From: a virus
Virus record (IMG/VR): IMGVR_UViG_3300042321_002434
Span: 1 to 51,896 of that record
Strand: one strand, 5' to 3'
Length of the DNA: 51,896 bases
In this document: piece after piece, positions 1 through 7,310 of the stretch
Layout: the number at the start of each line of letters is the position of its first letter
Numbering within the stretch: the first letter of the stretch is position 1
Notes under the pieces: generated by a model
What the model was told of the DNA's origin: nothing
Database searches by the model: none
Seen by the model: only the letters and a program-made list of their open reading frames with translations
Position numbers and translations under genes: made by a program

Positions 1-210
1 TGGAGTTACCTGATTTTTGCCGTAACCGCGAGCAGAGGCGTAGTCTCTGGTGTTCTGGGCTATCGTGGCTGGAGTTACCTGATTTTTGCCGTAACCGCGA
101 GCAGAGGCGTAGTCTCTGGTGTTCTGGGCTATCGTGGCTGGAGTTACCTGATTTTGGCCATAGACGCGGCGAGCGGAGGCGTAGTCTCTGGTGTTCTGAG
201 CTATCGTGGC
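1..210. repeat. 69-bp coding tandem repeat, left block
   Basis: Units begin at 1, 70 and 139, with a diverged boundary at 211. The first two are 69 bp (23 codons). The third is 72 bp because it has one extra codon, and it has diverged. The unit recurs at the right end of the window in the same reading frame. Confidence 0.95.
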
Positions 211-294
211 TGGAGTCATGTGATATTTGCCGTCGATAGGTTTCCCATCGGGGCCGGGTTTGAACGCGGGACTGACTCTTTGTGGAAATGACAT
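1..294 (-). CDS. Tandem-repeat protein, N-terminal part (runs off the left contig end)
   Basis: The minus-strand ATG at 294-292 opens a frame starting MSFPQRVSPAFKPGPDGK that enters a 23-residue repeat (PATIAQNTRDYASARGYGKNQ plus VT) and stays open to base 1. The frame at base 1 matches the frame at 51890, where the same repeat continues to a stop at 51530, so the two contig ends probably form one gene. A dyad element lies 28 nt upstream, after the stop of the preceding gene. No known domain is recognised. It sits among small virion-type genes between terminase and the giant protein, so a structural or internal virion role is inferred. True repeat number is unknown because assembly probably collapsed it. 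Confidence 0.75.
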   Translation of the reverse strand, partial: MSFPQRVSPAFKPGPDGKPIDGKYHMTPATIAQNTRDYASARRVYGQNQVTPATIAQNTRDYASARGYGKNQVTPATIAQNTRDYASARGYGKNQVTP

Positions 295-322
295 GGCGGC
301 ACTTTCTCGCAGCCTGAAAAGC

Positions 323-340
323 TGTCAATTCTTTTGACTA
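323..340 (-). promoter_or_regulatory. Intergenic dyad element, copy 1
   Basis: The coding strand reads TAGTCAAAAGAATTGACA. Its first three bases are the stop codon of the gene at 338-829. It lies 28 nt upstream of the start at 294. The arms GTCAA and TTGAC flank a purine loop AAGAA. Confidence 0.75.
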
Positions 341-829
341 CAAAGCGCGCAGCGCGCCTAAACCGCGTTTGCTGCGATTTCGCTTATAGTTTGGAGCCAA
401 GCCAGAATAGTCATGTTGTTGGGTGGATGAAGGGTTTGGAACAGATGGGAGTGGCGGAACAGGTGATGGCTTTGGAACAGATGGAGCAAGGATCTGTAAA
501 TTCCGTTCGGCGGCTCGAACGGCAGAAGAACCTCCACCAGCGCTTGAAGCGCGGAGCCTTTGATAGTTATCGCGATACCAATTAGCTGCTTCTGTTGCTT
601 CTCCTGTTCCTTTTGTCCAGTTGCCTATGCTTTGCTGTTGTTCGGCGCCTAATAGCAGTTGGCGCCGCATAGCGTCTCTGTGGTAATCAGTAGTTTCGTA
701 TTTTGCGTTTACTTGTTCACGGCGCGGGTCAGAAGCGCGGAGCCTGCGAGCGTCCAAAAGTTCGTTTTGCCTCTGATTGTCAAGCATATGCTGCTCTCGC
801 ATAAGTGCGCTGAGTGTTGTGCCGGCCAT
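338..829 (-). CDS. Small proline-rich virion-cluster protein with RGLGALR C-terminus
   Basis: 163 residues, start ATG at 829. The first 75 residues are charged and probably helical (LLDARRLRASDPRREQ). A Gly/Ser stretch follows, then a Pro-rich linker (about residues 115-140), and a basic C-terminus ending in KRGLGALRAL. The last motif recurs in the proteins at 1401-1859 and 50859-51488, and in weaker form in the giant protein. No enzyme domain is visible. The position between terminase and the giant protein, in one co-directional run, suggests an internal virion or assembly protein. That function is inference. The coding claim itself is strong because the stop and next start are organised around dyad elements like those of its neighbours. 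Confidence 0.8.
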   Translation of the reverse strand: MAGTTLSALMREQHMLDNQRQNELLDARRLRASDPRREQVNAKYETTDYHRDAMRRQLLLGAEQQQSIGNWTKGTGEATEAANWYRDNYQRLRASSAGGGSSAVRAAERNLQILAPSVPKPSPVPPLPSVPNPSSTQQHDYSGLAPNYKRNRSKRGLGALRAL

Positions 830-861
830 AAGAACAGTTTCGATGATGTTGACTGAAAAGC

Positions 862-879
862 TGTCAATTCTTTGGACTA
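862..879 (-). promoter_or_regulatory. Intergenic dyad element, copy 2
   Basis: The coding strand reads TAGTCCAAAGAATTGACA, 32 nt upstream of the start at 829. One arm base differs from copy 1. Its TAG belongs to a 20-bp duplication that also contains the true stop of the upstream gene. Confidence 0.65.
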
Positions 880-915
880 CATTGTGCGGAGCGATACTAC
901 ATTGTGCGGAGCGAT
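876..915. repeat. 20-bp direct duplication over a stop codon
   Basis: Two perfect copies, 876-895 and 896-915, of a 20-bp unit that encodes the last residues SLRTM and the TAG stop of the gene at 897-1340. The second copy lies after the first stop, so it looks like a recent tandem slip that moved the stop away from the dyad element. Confidence 0.85.
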
Positions 916-1340
916 GACAGCTTGCGTTCTTTGCGATTGTCCCTGCGAGCCATGGACATGGCTTTGTCGTAAGCAGCCTTGCTGGTAAAACCTTGGTAGC
1001 TGGTGGTTGGAGTCACGCTGGGTGATGCAGGCCTATTGCTTTGTTGTTTTGCCGGCATTTGCCAGCTCCAGTAAGGTCGCTGGTTAGAAACAATGCCTTT
1101 AGGTATCTGTTGAGAAGGATTATATGGCGTTTTAGGTATCTGTTGAGAAGGATTATATGGCGCAGGCGTTGGACCAATCCCTGTGTTAATGTTGAAAGAT
1201 CCTGCGCTCGGACGCGTGCGTAAACTGCGGCTCGCTGATTGATTGGCTTTCACTGTCTGGTCAATCAGCCAAGTGCGGTCGCTGGTATTGGGCCGCGTGT
1301 AATCAAAATTCTGCTGATTGAGAATGGAATTTGAGATCAT
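897..1340 (-). CDS. Small virion-cluster protein with duplicated proline motif
   Basis: 147 residues, start ATG at 1340. Residues about 57-80 contain an 11-residue unit (PYNPSQQIPKT) present twice. The C-terminus is basic (ARRDNRKERKLSSLRTM) and aligns loosely with the KRGLxALR ending of its neighbours: a Tyr, a run of Arg/Lys, then a SLR or ALR close. Asn, Gln, Ser, Thr and Pro are abundant, so much of the chain is probably disordered. It shares operon, spacing and dyad element with adjacent genes. No family is recognised; an internal or accessory virion role is inferred from context. Confidence 0.75.
   Translation of the reverse strand: MISNSILNQQNFDYTRPNTSDRTWLIDQTVKANQSASRSLRTRPSAGSFNINTGIGPTPAPYNPSQQIPKTPYNPSQQIPKGIVSNQRPYWSWQMPAKQQSNRPASPSVTPTTSYQGFTSKAAYDKAMSMARRDNRKERKLSSLRTM
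1098..1162. repeat. 33-bp in-frame direct repeat
   Basis: Two near-identical units start at 1098 and 1131. They encode two copies of an 11-residue PYNPSQQIPK unit inside the gene at 897-1340. The length is a multiple of three, so the reading frame is kept. Confidence 0.9.
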
Positions 1341-1385
1341 AAGAGTAATAAGAGTAAGGTGAAGTTGTCTCGCAGCGCGCAGTCA

Positions 1386-1403
1386 TGTCAATTCTTTTGG
1401 CTA
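1386..1403 (-). promoter_or_regulatory. Intergenic dyad element, copy 3
   Basis: The coding strand reads TAGCCAAAAGAATTGACA. The TAG is the stop of the gene at 1401-1859. It lies 45 nt upstream of the start at 1340. Confidence 0.65.
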
Positions 1404-1859
1404 CACGCTGCGAAGTGCGGCCAATCCGCGCTTGGGCTTGCGGGCGCGGTCGTAATCGGGGCGACCTGTCTGTAAAGATGGGTTTGATTGTGCTGGCTTG
1501 TTTTGCTCTTTGAGCACATAAGCAGCCCCTTTATCCGCCTGCTGTAATGCAATATCTTTTGCGTCGAAGGCTTCAAGCTCGCGCTTTTTGCGTTGCCTCA
1601 AAATTTCCCATTCGTATGGGTCACGCAACTGCAACGGAATATTGCTTCTTGAAGTGGAGAATCCAAAATGACTTTTGCCAACTTCTGAATTTTTGTAACG
1701 ATTAGTAAGGCCCATGCTTGCGCGCGATTCTTCGGTCGTTGGCCCCTTGCCTCCAATCGGAGTAGCCAAATCTGGACGTTCGCGCTTGAGTCTTGCCAAC
1801 TCCGCGCGTTCGTCGAGTGTCATTGTCCCGCGGACATAATCTCCAAGACTCTGTTGCAT
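1401..1859 (-). CDS. Small virion-cluster protein with RGLAALR C-terminus
   Basis: 152 residues, start ATG at 1859, preceded by GTGAGGCA which can act as a ribosome-binding site. It is highly charged, with probable helices in residues 15-30 and 75-105. The C-terminus RPDYDRARKPKRGLAALR followed by SV is nearly the same as the end of the protein at 50859-51488 (RPDYQRGRRKRGLGALR), although the rest of the two proteins is unrelated. It follows the large terminase directly, separated by a degenerate dyad element. No known domain; a role in the particle is inferred from position and from the shared tail. Confidence 0.8.
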   Translation of the reverse strand: MQQSLGDYVRGTMTLDERAELARLKRERPDLATPIGGKGPTTEESRASMGLTNRYKNSEVGKSHFGFSTSRSNIPLQLRDPYEWEILRQRKKRELEAFDAKDIALQQADKGAAYVLKEQNKPAQSNPSLQTGRPDYDRARKPKRGLAALRSV

Positions 1860-1888
1860 TGCCTCACGCTATGACCATGCAAATCGCT

Positions 1889-1906
1889 GTCAATTATTTC
1901 AGCAAC
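1889..1906 (-). promoter_or_regulatory. Intergenic dyad element, copy 4 (degenerate)
   Basis: The coding strand reads TTGCTGAAATAATTGACA. It directly follows the terminase stop at 1907 and lies 29 nt upstream of the start at 1859. The left arm no longer matches well. Confidence 0.5.
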
Positions 1907-3736
1907 CTACGAACATTCGGCCGGCAGTGATCCGGTGCGGCGGGAAGCGTAGTGGTTGATCCGGCGCTGCTCGCGGGTCAGCTTGGCTTCGAGGGATTCC
2001 ATGGGAGCGGCGGCCGGCAGAACGTGGGCGAGGATGGCCAGCATCATCACCCAATCGTCATGCCAACCATCTCCGGCGGCTTCTGTCCCATCGGGATGGG
2101 TGACGAAGTTGCGCAGTTCGGCCAGTGCGCGGGAGCATCGCAAGTCGAGTTCTTGTTCGCGGATCAGGGTGGCAAGTTCTCCCACCACCTGCCTTTTGCT
2201 GGAGGTTGTGGTCTGAAATCCTGGGACCAGCACGGTTTTCCCTGTGCCTGCTTTCTTTCGGTTCCAGACGTTGCATTTGTGCCGGCGTAGTAGCTCGATC
2301 ATGCCGTGCAGGTTGTTGATTTCTGGGGCGACAAGGCAGCTTCCATACCAGTGGGAGGTCATGGCGATGCGCTCGGCTACGATGTCGAGATCCTTGGTGC
2401 GGTCATCAGGCATGCCGGCCGCGGCAAGCATGGCAGTATGGTCGGCATTTTCCTTGTCGGTGTATCGGGCGCGAGCAATGCCCCAAGCATGGCAGTCGGT
2501 TTCCCTGCGGCTGGCAATGGATTGTTCCCCGGTCATGAAGTCGGCCGCGCCAATGTATCGGCGGCCTTCATGCGGGGTTTCCCAGACGCGCAGCCATGCC
2601 TCGGCCTTGGAGGTTTCGATAAAGGTAGGAGCGGCGGCCTTGTCGGGTTGTTCGAGGATGCCGTAGCGGGGTTCTGGGGCGAGGGATATGGCGCTGGCTA
2701 TGCTGACCATCCCATCGAAATCAAAGCGGTTCTGGCCGGATTGTAGGAAGCAGGTGATGGCATCGGTCGGATACTCTTGGAGGAATTTGCGCGGGTCGCC
2801 GTTACAGGCAGGGGAATCAATGACCTGCCGGCGCCATTTCAGCTTGGCCGGCGGGACTTGGTAGCGATCGACCAGTTCCCTTTCGCCGGCGTATTGGCTG
2901 GCAGAGTCCAGATCGGCCATCAGGTTGTGCGCTTCCCCTGGAGAAATGTCGGATGCGGAGTCGGCAAACTCGAACCATGGGGCAAATACGCGGATATATC
3001 CGTTGCCGGTTTTGCCGGCTTTGAAGTCCTCGAAGTCCGCGGCCGCCTGCCATGTCTGGTAGAACACGCCCTGGGCGCCGTTCGGGGTGGATTCCATGAT
3101 GACCACGCTTTGCGGCAGGTTGGGCACGGAGTTCATGATGGATTGCATCACATACTCGCCGGAGGTTTTCCCCTTCGAGCGGTAGTGCGCGGCTTCTGAT
3201 GCCAGCAGGAAATGGATGTCGCCGCCCATGCCGGCCCGCGGATCGTTGGCCGTTTCTTCCCTGACTTTGCTGCCGTGGCTGAACTCCCGCCGGTTCTGCT
3301 TGGCGGTATTTCCCCACTGATTGAACCGGTCGGCTTCGACATACCGGTTCCAGCACTCCATCAGCTTGGCCGTGGTGCCCAGATCGTCGCCCAGAATGGC
3401 GCCGTAGGCCATGAAGTTGCGCAAATGGGTGTATCCAATGGCCAGCGATACCGTGCTGGAGCCTTTGCGGCGGGGTTTTAGGATGATGATGCGGCAGGGA
3501 ACGCCGGCATTTCTGCACCAGAGGTAAATGTCGATGACCCGCTTCTGGAAAGTGTTTACTTTGGGGGTAATCAGCCGGCCGGACCGGTCGAGGATGGTCG
3601 CGCAGGTTTCCATCCATGCTTTTGGGTTCCGGCGGACCCTCATGGCGGTGGTTTCTCCCTGGAGATTGCTGCCAATGCCGTCAGATTCCACGGAATTGCC
3701 GGCCGATATGCTTACTTTTTGGGGTTTTTTAGACAT
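1907..3736 (-). CDS. terL: Terminase large subunit
   Basis: Packaging motor ATPase and nuclease, 609 residues from the ATG at 3736 (MSKKPQKVS), which lies 16 nt after the stop of the upstream gene. An in-frame start at 3826 would overlap that gene and give a basic, unlikely leader. A Walker-A-like KPRRKGSST lies near residue 89 and the terminase-type ESTPNGAQG near residue 215. The nuclease half shows GAADF near residue 400 and a C-terminal acidic GDGWHDDW near residue 555. The small terminase lies one gene upstream, the usual order. The sequence alone does not tell whether packaging is headful or site-specific. Confidence 0.92.
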   Translation of the reverse strand: MSKKPQKVSISAGNSVESDGIGSNLQGETTAMRVRRNPKAWMETCATILDRSGRLITPKVNTFQKRVIDIYLWCRNAGVPCRIIILKPRRKGSSTVSLAIGYTHLRNFMAYGAILGDDLGTTAKLMECWNRYVEADRFNQWGNTAKQNRREFSHGSKVREETANDPRAGMGGDIHFLLASEAAHYRSKGKTSGEYVMQSIMNSVPNLPQSVVIMESTPNGAQGVFYQTWQAAADFEDFKAGKTGNGYIRVFAPWFEFADSASDISPGEAHNLMADLDSASQYAGERELVDRYQVPPAKLKWRRQVIDSPACNGDPRKFLQEYPTDAITCFLQSGQNRFDFDGMVSIASAISLAPEPRYGILEQPDKAAAPTFIETSKAEAWLRVWETPHEGRRYIGAADFMTGEQSIASRRETDCHAWGIARARYTDKENADHTAMLAAAGMPDDRTKDLDIVAERIAMTSHWYGSCLVAPEINNLHGMIELLRRHKCNVWNRKKAGTGKTVLVPGFQTTTSSKRQVVGELATLIREQELDLRCSRALAELRNFVTHPDGTEAAGDGWHDDWVMMLAILAHVLPAAAPMESLEAKLTREQRRINHYASRRTGSLPAECS

Positions 3737-3752
3737 ATAGTGGCTGATATGT

Positions 3753-4388
3753 TCAGGCTTTCGACACGTTTCCCGCGGAATCCTTGGTAAAAGCGGTTTC
3801 CTGCGCGTTCCTGCCCATTTCCGCATGCCATGTGTCCTCGGCTACCACCGCATAGTCGAGCGGATGGCCGGCCTTGCAGAACGAATCGTCGCGCCAAAGG
3901 ATGCGGTTGTTCGGTTGGGCCGTTATCTGGCCGGTTCCATCTTCGAGGAGCAGCAAATGGTAGCACTTATGCTCCGGCGGATACTGTGAATAGCCGTTGT
4001 CGGTGTGATCGAGGGTGAACCAATAGGCACCGGGGGTCAGGTTTCCGTCTCGGCGCCGGTATTCGCAGCCCATTTCCCGCAGGTATTCGTAGCGGGTCAC
4101 GCTGAAATCCCATCCATGGCAGTCCCACATTTGCAGGTCGGTCAGGGGGTGGGTATGTCCGGCGGGTTTGTGGTGGAAAAGGGCGTGGAGGGGCATCCTG
4201 GCCCATTGCGCGCCACTCTCGCAGAGGATGGAAAAATGCAGAGCGCGGCTTGGGATGCTTGTCACCCCGAATATCACGCAGGGTTCGTATTGGCCGGCGT
4301 ATTTCTCATCCATTCCGTGCAGGAATCGCTTGTCCACATAGCCGTATAGGTGCTGCGGAACGCTGGCATTCAGGCAGTGGTGGCTCAT
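3753..4388 (-). CDS. Conserved-looking hypothetical protein between terminase subunits
   Basis: 211 residues. Its ATG at 4388 overlaps the TGA of the small terminase (ATGA), so translation is probably coupled. It is rich in aromatic residues, His and Cys, suggesting a compact globular fold, with segments such as MWDCHGWDFSVTRYEYLREM and PGAYWFTLDHTDNGYSQYPP. No nuclease or binding motif is recognised. The location between small and large terminase subunits suggests a packaging-associated or moron role, but nothing in the sequence proves it. Confidence 0.8.
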   Translation of the reverse strand: MSHHCLNASVPQHLYGYVDKRFLHGMDEKYAGQYEPCVIFGVTSIPSRALHFSILCESGAQWARMPLHALFHHKPAGHTHPLTDLQMWDCHGWDFSVTRYEYLREMGCEYRRRDGNLTPGAYWFTLDHTDNGYSQYPPEHKCYHLLLLEDGTGQITAQPNNRILWRDDSFCKAGHPLDYAVVAEDTWHAEMGRNAQETAFTKDSAGNVSKA

Positions 4389-4882
4389 TCCGCGGGGTTT
4401 TCTGGGGCGGCCGGCCCTTCGAGCTTCACCAGCCGGTTTTCTTCCAGTTCGATTTTGTTCAGCTTGGCCTCCAGTTCATCGAGCGGGATAAACTTGTGCT
4501 GGTGCTCATGCTCCATGGCGATCTTGTCCCCGAATTTCTTGGGAGCATGCTTGGATAGCTCCCATTTCATGTGATCCAGGTCGATCCGGCGATTGGCTAC
4601 TCCTTCTGGGGTTGTGGGGGGATTGATTTTCCCCTCGTAGCGGAAATCGTCGTTTCTGTATTCAGCGTAAAATTCGCGCGCGCGCGTGTAATGTGTAGCA
4701 AATTCAGGGTTTTCCAGCAGGTGATTGAGCAGGGTCGGCCAACTCGGCATGCCGTCTGTCTGGCAGATTTCGCGGATAGTTCTGCCCATGGCGATTTCCC
4801 GGCAGATGTCCTTTTCCAGTTCCTCCGACCATTGAAAAGCCGGCCGGCCTCGTTTTGCTTTTGGGGCTTCGATGTTCTCCAT
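4385..4882 (-). CDS. terS: Terminase small subunit
   Basis: 165 residues from the ATG at 4882 (MENIEAPKAKRGRPAFQWSE). A longer in-frame reading to 5194 overlaps the methyltransferase gene and has a shadow-like composition, so it was rejected. The pattern GRTIREICQTDGMPSWPTLL, followed by a PEFATHYTRAREF helix, is typical of phage small terminase DNA-recognition domains. The C-terminal part (about residues 100-165) is acidic and helical, as expected for oligomerisation and contact with the large subunit. A dyad element lies 31 nt upstream. Confidence 0.85.
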   Translation of the reverse strand: MENIEAPKAKRGRPAFQWSEELEKDICREIAMGRTIREICQTDGMPSWPTLLNHLLENPEFATHYTRAREFYAEYRNDDFRYEGKINPPTTPEGVANRRIDLDHMKWELSKHAPKKFGDKIAMEHEHQHKFIPLDELEAKLNKIELEENRLVKLEGPAAPENPAE

Positions 4883-4913
4883 GCGCGCGCGATGTGAACG
4901 GAAAATCCCTCTG

Positions 4914-4932
4914 TTGGCAATCCTTTTGACAA
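4914..4932 (-). promoter_or_regulatory. Intergenic dyad element, copy 5
   Basis: The coding strand reads TTGTCAAAAGGATTGCCAA, directly after the TAG stop at 4935-4933 and 31 nt before the terS start. The loop AAGGA matches a Shine-Dalgarno core. Confidence 0.7.
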
Positions 4933-5589
4933 CTACAGGCTTGACAGGTCCGCGGAAAAACCCCTTAACAACCCCTGTATTCCCTGCGGTTCTGCCGGTT
5001 GATTCCATTGTGTTGCCATAGCGGCGGCGATTCCCTCGTATGTTTTGGAGCGTTCGGCCCATCGGTTTGCGGAGGGTGCGAGTCGGTTTTGGCCGCTGTC
5101 GGTCTGATTGCTCCAGCGCGGGCGTCCGTTGACGAGGCGTGGATGGATGTATTGGGTGGGTTCGAGGGGCGGAAGATTCTTGAGCCAGAGGCAAGTGGCC
5201 TTGCTGGCATCGTGGCCGAATTGATACGGCTGGATTACTTGGTCGGCTTTGCGGATGCGGGTGCCGATACAGCCGGTCGGGTTTTCCAGCGCGATCCGGT
5301 GGATCGGGGCATCGAGGAGGAGTTGGACGAAAGCGAGGGCTTCTTCAGTTTGGGCCGCGCGCCCCGGGCGCCGATTGTTCCAGTGGAGGCCGGAGGAGCA
5401 GAGGTAGGTGCAAGGCGGGTGGGCGATGAGCAGATCCCAAGAGTCGTAAAGGATGTCGCGGACATCGCCTTGGTAGTGATTGCCCGCGGTGGTGGTTGGC
5501 AGGAGGTCGCAGGACCATGCTTCGTGTCCCGCGGCGGTGAAGGCATCGCGGACGGCGCCGGAGAACTCACAGGCCACAAGCACTCGCAT
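4933..5589 (-). CDS. DNA cytosine methyltransferase-like protein
   Basis: 218 residues from the ATG at 5589 (MRVLVACEFSGAVRDAF). The N-terminus is an AdoMet-type beta strand with FSG. A HPPCTYLCSSG motif near residue 55 carries the Pro-Cys of C5 methyltransferases, and ALENPTGCIG corresponds to the ENP/ENV motif. It is shorter than full restriction-type C5 enzymes, as is common for phage-encoded versions. A likely role is modification of phage DNA to evade restriction. A TTG inside the upstream dyad could start a version 12 residues longer (MSKGL...), which is less likely. Confidence 0.75.
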   Translation of the reverse strand: MRVLVACEFSGAVRDAFTAAGHEAWSCDLLPTTTAGNHYQGDVRDILYDSWDLLIAHPPCTYLCSSGLHWNNRRPGRAAQTEEALAFVQLLLDAPIHRIALENPTGCIGTRIRKADQVIQPYQFGHDASKATCLWLKNLPPLEPTQYIHPRLVNGRPRWSNQTDSGQNRLAPSANRWAERSKTYEGIAAAMATQWNQPAEPQGIQGLLRGFSADLSSL

Positions 5590-5607
5590 GGGTGATTGTG
5601 GCGCTGT

Positions 5608-5625
5608 GGTCAATCCTTTCGACAA
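5608..5625 (-). promoter_or_regulatory. Intergenic dyad element, copy 6
   Basis: The coding strand reads TTGTCGAAAGGATTGACC, four bases after the TAA stop at 5630-5632 and 18 nt before the methyltransferase ATG. GTCGA and TTGAC still pair as RNA through a G-U wobble. Confidence 0.7.
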
Positions 5626-5629
5626 CTCG

Positions 5630-5905
5630 TTAGGGAGCGTAGTGGTGTGTCCAGATGCGGCGGTGGTAGCTCCGTTCCATGTGCTCGATTAAGGGGCGCA
5701 GGGTGGAGCCGAGCGGGTAGGCTTCGACCAAGGATTTGGCGGCCGCGCGGATGCGGCGTTCGAGGGCTTGGTCGGCGCGGTAGTCATCGGTCAGCGGCAG
5801 GGATTCGCTGCTGGAGCCGCTGGCCTCGAAGGCATCGGCAATGTCGCCGTAGCCCATTCGGCGCAGATCGGCCGTGTGCGGGTGTTGGTATAGGGTGTTG
5901 TTCAT
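5630..5905 (-). CDS. Hypothetical protein, 91 aa
   Basis: Start ATG at 5905. The sequence is soluble and charged, with a predicted helical middle (DDYRADQALERRIRAAAKSL). No domain is recognised. It lies two bases downstream of the gene at 5908-6111 in the short-gene run that follows the leaderless promoter at 6350-6378, so it is probably expressed from that promoter. Confidence 0.65.
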   Translation of the reverse strand: MNNTLYQHPHTADLRRMGYGDIADAFEASGSSSESLPLTDDYRADQALERRIRAAAKSLVEAYPLGSTLRPLIEHMERSYHRRIWTHHYAP

Positions 5906-5907
5906 GG

Positions 5908-6111
5908 TCAGTATCCTCTGGCGAAAGGGGAACCGGTCATGCGGGTTCCCCTCGTTGGTGTTGGGTAGGTTTCGTCGGGTTCTGGCAGGTGCCTCCGGTT
6001 AAGGTGGGCTTGTGCCTGTTGTTTGCTGTCGAAGCGGCCGCTGATGGGCGTTTGGTGTGCCCCGCGGACGATGAACCAGCCGCCCAAGAGTCGGTTGTGG
6101 ACGATTTTCAT
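5908..6111 (-). CDS. Hypothetical protein, 67 aa
   Basis: Start ATG at 6111, overlapping the stop of the upstream gene (TAATG). The sequence MKIVHNRLLGGWFIVRGAHQ followed by ISGRFDSKQQAQAHLNRR looks like a small folded domain with a beta-rich start and a helix. The type is often seen as a stand-alone phage accessory protein, but no function can be assigned. Its ribosome-binding site, AAGGAGG, lies within the last codons of the upstream gene. Confidence 0.7.
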   Translation of the reverse strand: MKIVHNRLLGGWFIVRGAHQTPISGRFDSKQQAQAHLNRRHLPEPDETYPTPTRGTRMTGSPFARGY

Positions 6112-6341
6112 TAGGCGGCGTCCTCCTTGACGTAGAACTCCTCGATCCTGCCGTTCAGCGTCACTCCGTCAGTGTGGGTGAGGCCGATGGCGTATCCGTT
6201 AAAGAGGCAGACGATTTGGAAGTCGTCGCCTTGTCGTGTCTCGACCACTTGGTAGAGGTCGTTCCCGCAGCGCACCGATTGTCCGGCGCGCACCGCGTCC
6301 TTGATGTCCGCGAGGGTTTTCAGGGTTTTTTCGTTTCTCAT
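6111..6341 (-). CDS. Hypothetical protein of the MRN leaderless set, 76 aa
   Basis: The ATG at 6341 sits 8 nt after a clear -10 box, so the mRNA is expected to have almost no leader. It starts MRNEKTLKTLADIKD; two other genes in the window (7112-7303 and 9589-9909) share the same promoter and the MRN start. The body is a small beta-rich domain (SVRCGNDLYQVVETRQGDDF). The C-terminus KEDAA is encoded by AAGGAGGACGCCGCC, which doubles as ribosome-binding site for the next gene. Function unknown; early or regulated expression is inferred from the promoter. Confidence 0.75.
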   Translation of the reverse strand: MRNEKTLKTLADIKDAVRAGQSVRCGNDLYQVVETRQGDDFQIVCLFNGYAIGLTHTDGVTLNGRIEEFYVKEDAA

Positions 6342-6349
6342 ACGCTTCT

Positions 6350-6378
6350 ATAATACCCAGCAGTTGGGTTTTCGTCAA
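6350..6378 (-). promoter_or_regulatory. Sigma-70 promoter with spacer palindrome (P1), leaderless
   Basis: TTGACG (6378-6373) and TATTAT (6355-6350) are separated by 17 bp. The spacer holds CCCAACTGCTGGG, an imperfect palindrome of CCCA and TGGG halves. The downstream ATG starts 8 nt after the -10, so the transcript should begin at or next to the start codon. Two relatives lie at 7311-7339 and 9917-9945. Confidence 0.8.
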
Positions 6379-6387
6379 CCGGTGTTT

Positions 6388-6603
6388 TCATTTTCCGCGC
6401 CCGGTCGGGACGATTTTGCGTTTGCCGGCGCGGCCGCAGCGCGGCACCGGCTTACCGGCCGCGATTGCATCCTGCGCCTTTCTCATGGCGTTGTAGGCTT
6501 CGAGGAAGCGCATGTCCTGTTTCGTGACCGGCATGTTGTATTTGATGCTGGTCACAATGTAGTCGGCCAGATCGTCGAACTTGGCGCGCATTTGGTCGGT
6601 CAT
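6388..6603 (-). CDS. Hypothetical small basic protein, 71 aa
   Basis: The ATG at 6603 overlaps the stop of the gene at 6600-7115 (ATGA coupling). The N-terminal two thirds are helical and mixed in charge (MTDQMRAKFDDLADYIVTSI), and the C-terminus is strongly basic (CGRAGKRKIVPTGRGK), which could bind nucleic acid. It ends just before promoter P1. No family is recognised. Confidence 0.65.
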   Translation of the reverse strand: MTDQMRAKFDDLADYIVTSIKYNMPVTKQDMRFLEAYNAMRKAQDAIAAGKPVPRCGRAGKRKIVPTGRGK

Positions 6604-7115
6604 TTCGTTGCCTCCCGATAGATTGCGAAGGCGGCCTCATCATCCAGTTCGTTGAGGATGGTGATGTTGTCGGCCGCATACTTTTGCTTGATCAGGGCGA
6701 TTTGCTTGTCGAGGGCCGGTGCTTTTTTCCAGCCGTAGATTCCGTCTGCGAACTTGGCCAAGATTTTGGCTTTCATCCGCCGTTTGAAGTCTTTGCGGGC
6801 TAACCATTCGTTGATTTGCTCGCTGGTCCAGATTTCGAGGCTTTGGTCGATGTCCACGATCCGGCCGTCTCCCAGATCCAGCTTACTCTTGGGCAGGTTG
6901 GCGAAGTGGGCGTCGATCGCTTCCATTGTCTCGCGCCAGTTGCGCCAGAAGCCCTTGGGCGCGCGTTCGTGCGGCACCACATGGTCAGATCCGCCGCGGC
7001 CCTCGTTGCTGATGTGGGCGACCGGCTGGCCGTCCAAGTAGAGAACCGCCTCGAAGCAGTGAGTTTCCTCACTGGCGAAGGCGGCGTGTTTGATGTTCTT
7101 CAGTTCCAGCTTCAT
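6600..7115 (-). CDS. Hypothetical phage protein, 171 aa
   Basis: Start ATG at 7115, preceded by AAGGAGGCCGC which is also the end of the upstream gene. The N-terminal half contains MKLELKNIKHAAFASEETHC and a Gly/His segment (ISNEGRGGSDHVVPHERAPK); the C-terminal half is helical and Lys-rich. This type is often encountered in phage accessory runs, but its function is not known to me and no catalytic motif is visible. It is the second gene after promoter P2. Confidence 0.75.
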   Translation of the reverse strand: MKLELKNIKHAAFASEETHCFEAVLYLDGQPVAHISNEGRGGSDHVVPHERAPKGFWRNWRETMEAIDAHFANLPKSKLDLGDGRIVDIDQSLEIWTSEQINEWLARKDFKRRMKAKILAKFADGIYGWKKAPALDKQIALIKQKYAADNITILNELDDEAAFAIYREATK

Positions 7116-7303
7116 GCGGCCTCCTTTCCGATCAGGTTGAAGAATCCGAACCGGTATTCGGCGTCTGCGGTGCCTTGGGCGTCAGAGGTTGTCAGGCCAT
7201 CGGCCTCCAGTGATGCGATGCGCGCTGTGTAGGCGGCATGCTGCGGATGGTCCTCGAACATCGGGTGATCCATCAGGGCTTTCAGTGTTGCTTTGTTTCT
7301 CAT
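7112..7303 (-). CDS. Hypothetical protein of the MRN leaderless set, 63 aa
   Basis: Start ATG at 7303, 7 nt after the -10 of promoter P2. The longer in-frame reading to 7390 crosses the promoter and was rejected. The protein opens MRNKATLKALMDHPMFEDHP, parallel to the MRN starts at 6341 and 9909. It ends in GKEAA, encoded by the ribosome-binding site of the next gene. It is helical and small. The shared promoter and start suggest the three MRN genes respond to the same regulator; their biochemical role is unknown. Confidence 0.75.
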   Translation of the reverse strand: MRNKATLKALMDHPMFEDHPQHAAYTARIASLEADGLTTSDAQGTADAEYRFGFFNLIGKEAA

Positions 7304-7310
7304 ACGCCTA

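Noticed and set aside
4883-5194. Long N-terminal extension of the small terminase
   Set aside because: The extension overlaps the methyltransferase gene and is Arg/Thr/Pro-rich; the ATG at 4882 gives a normal terminase length.
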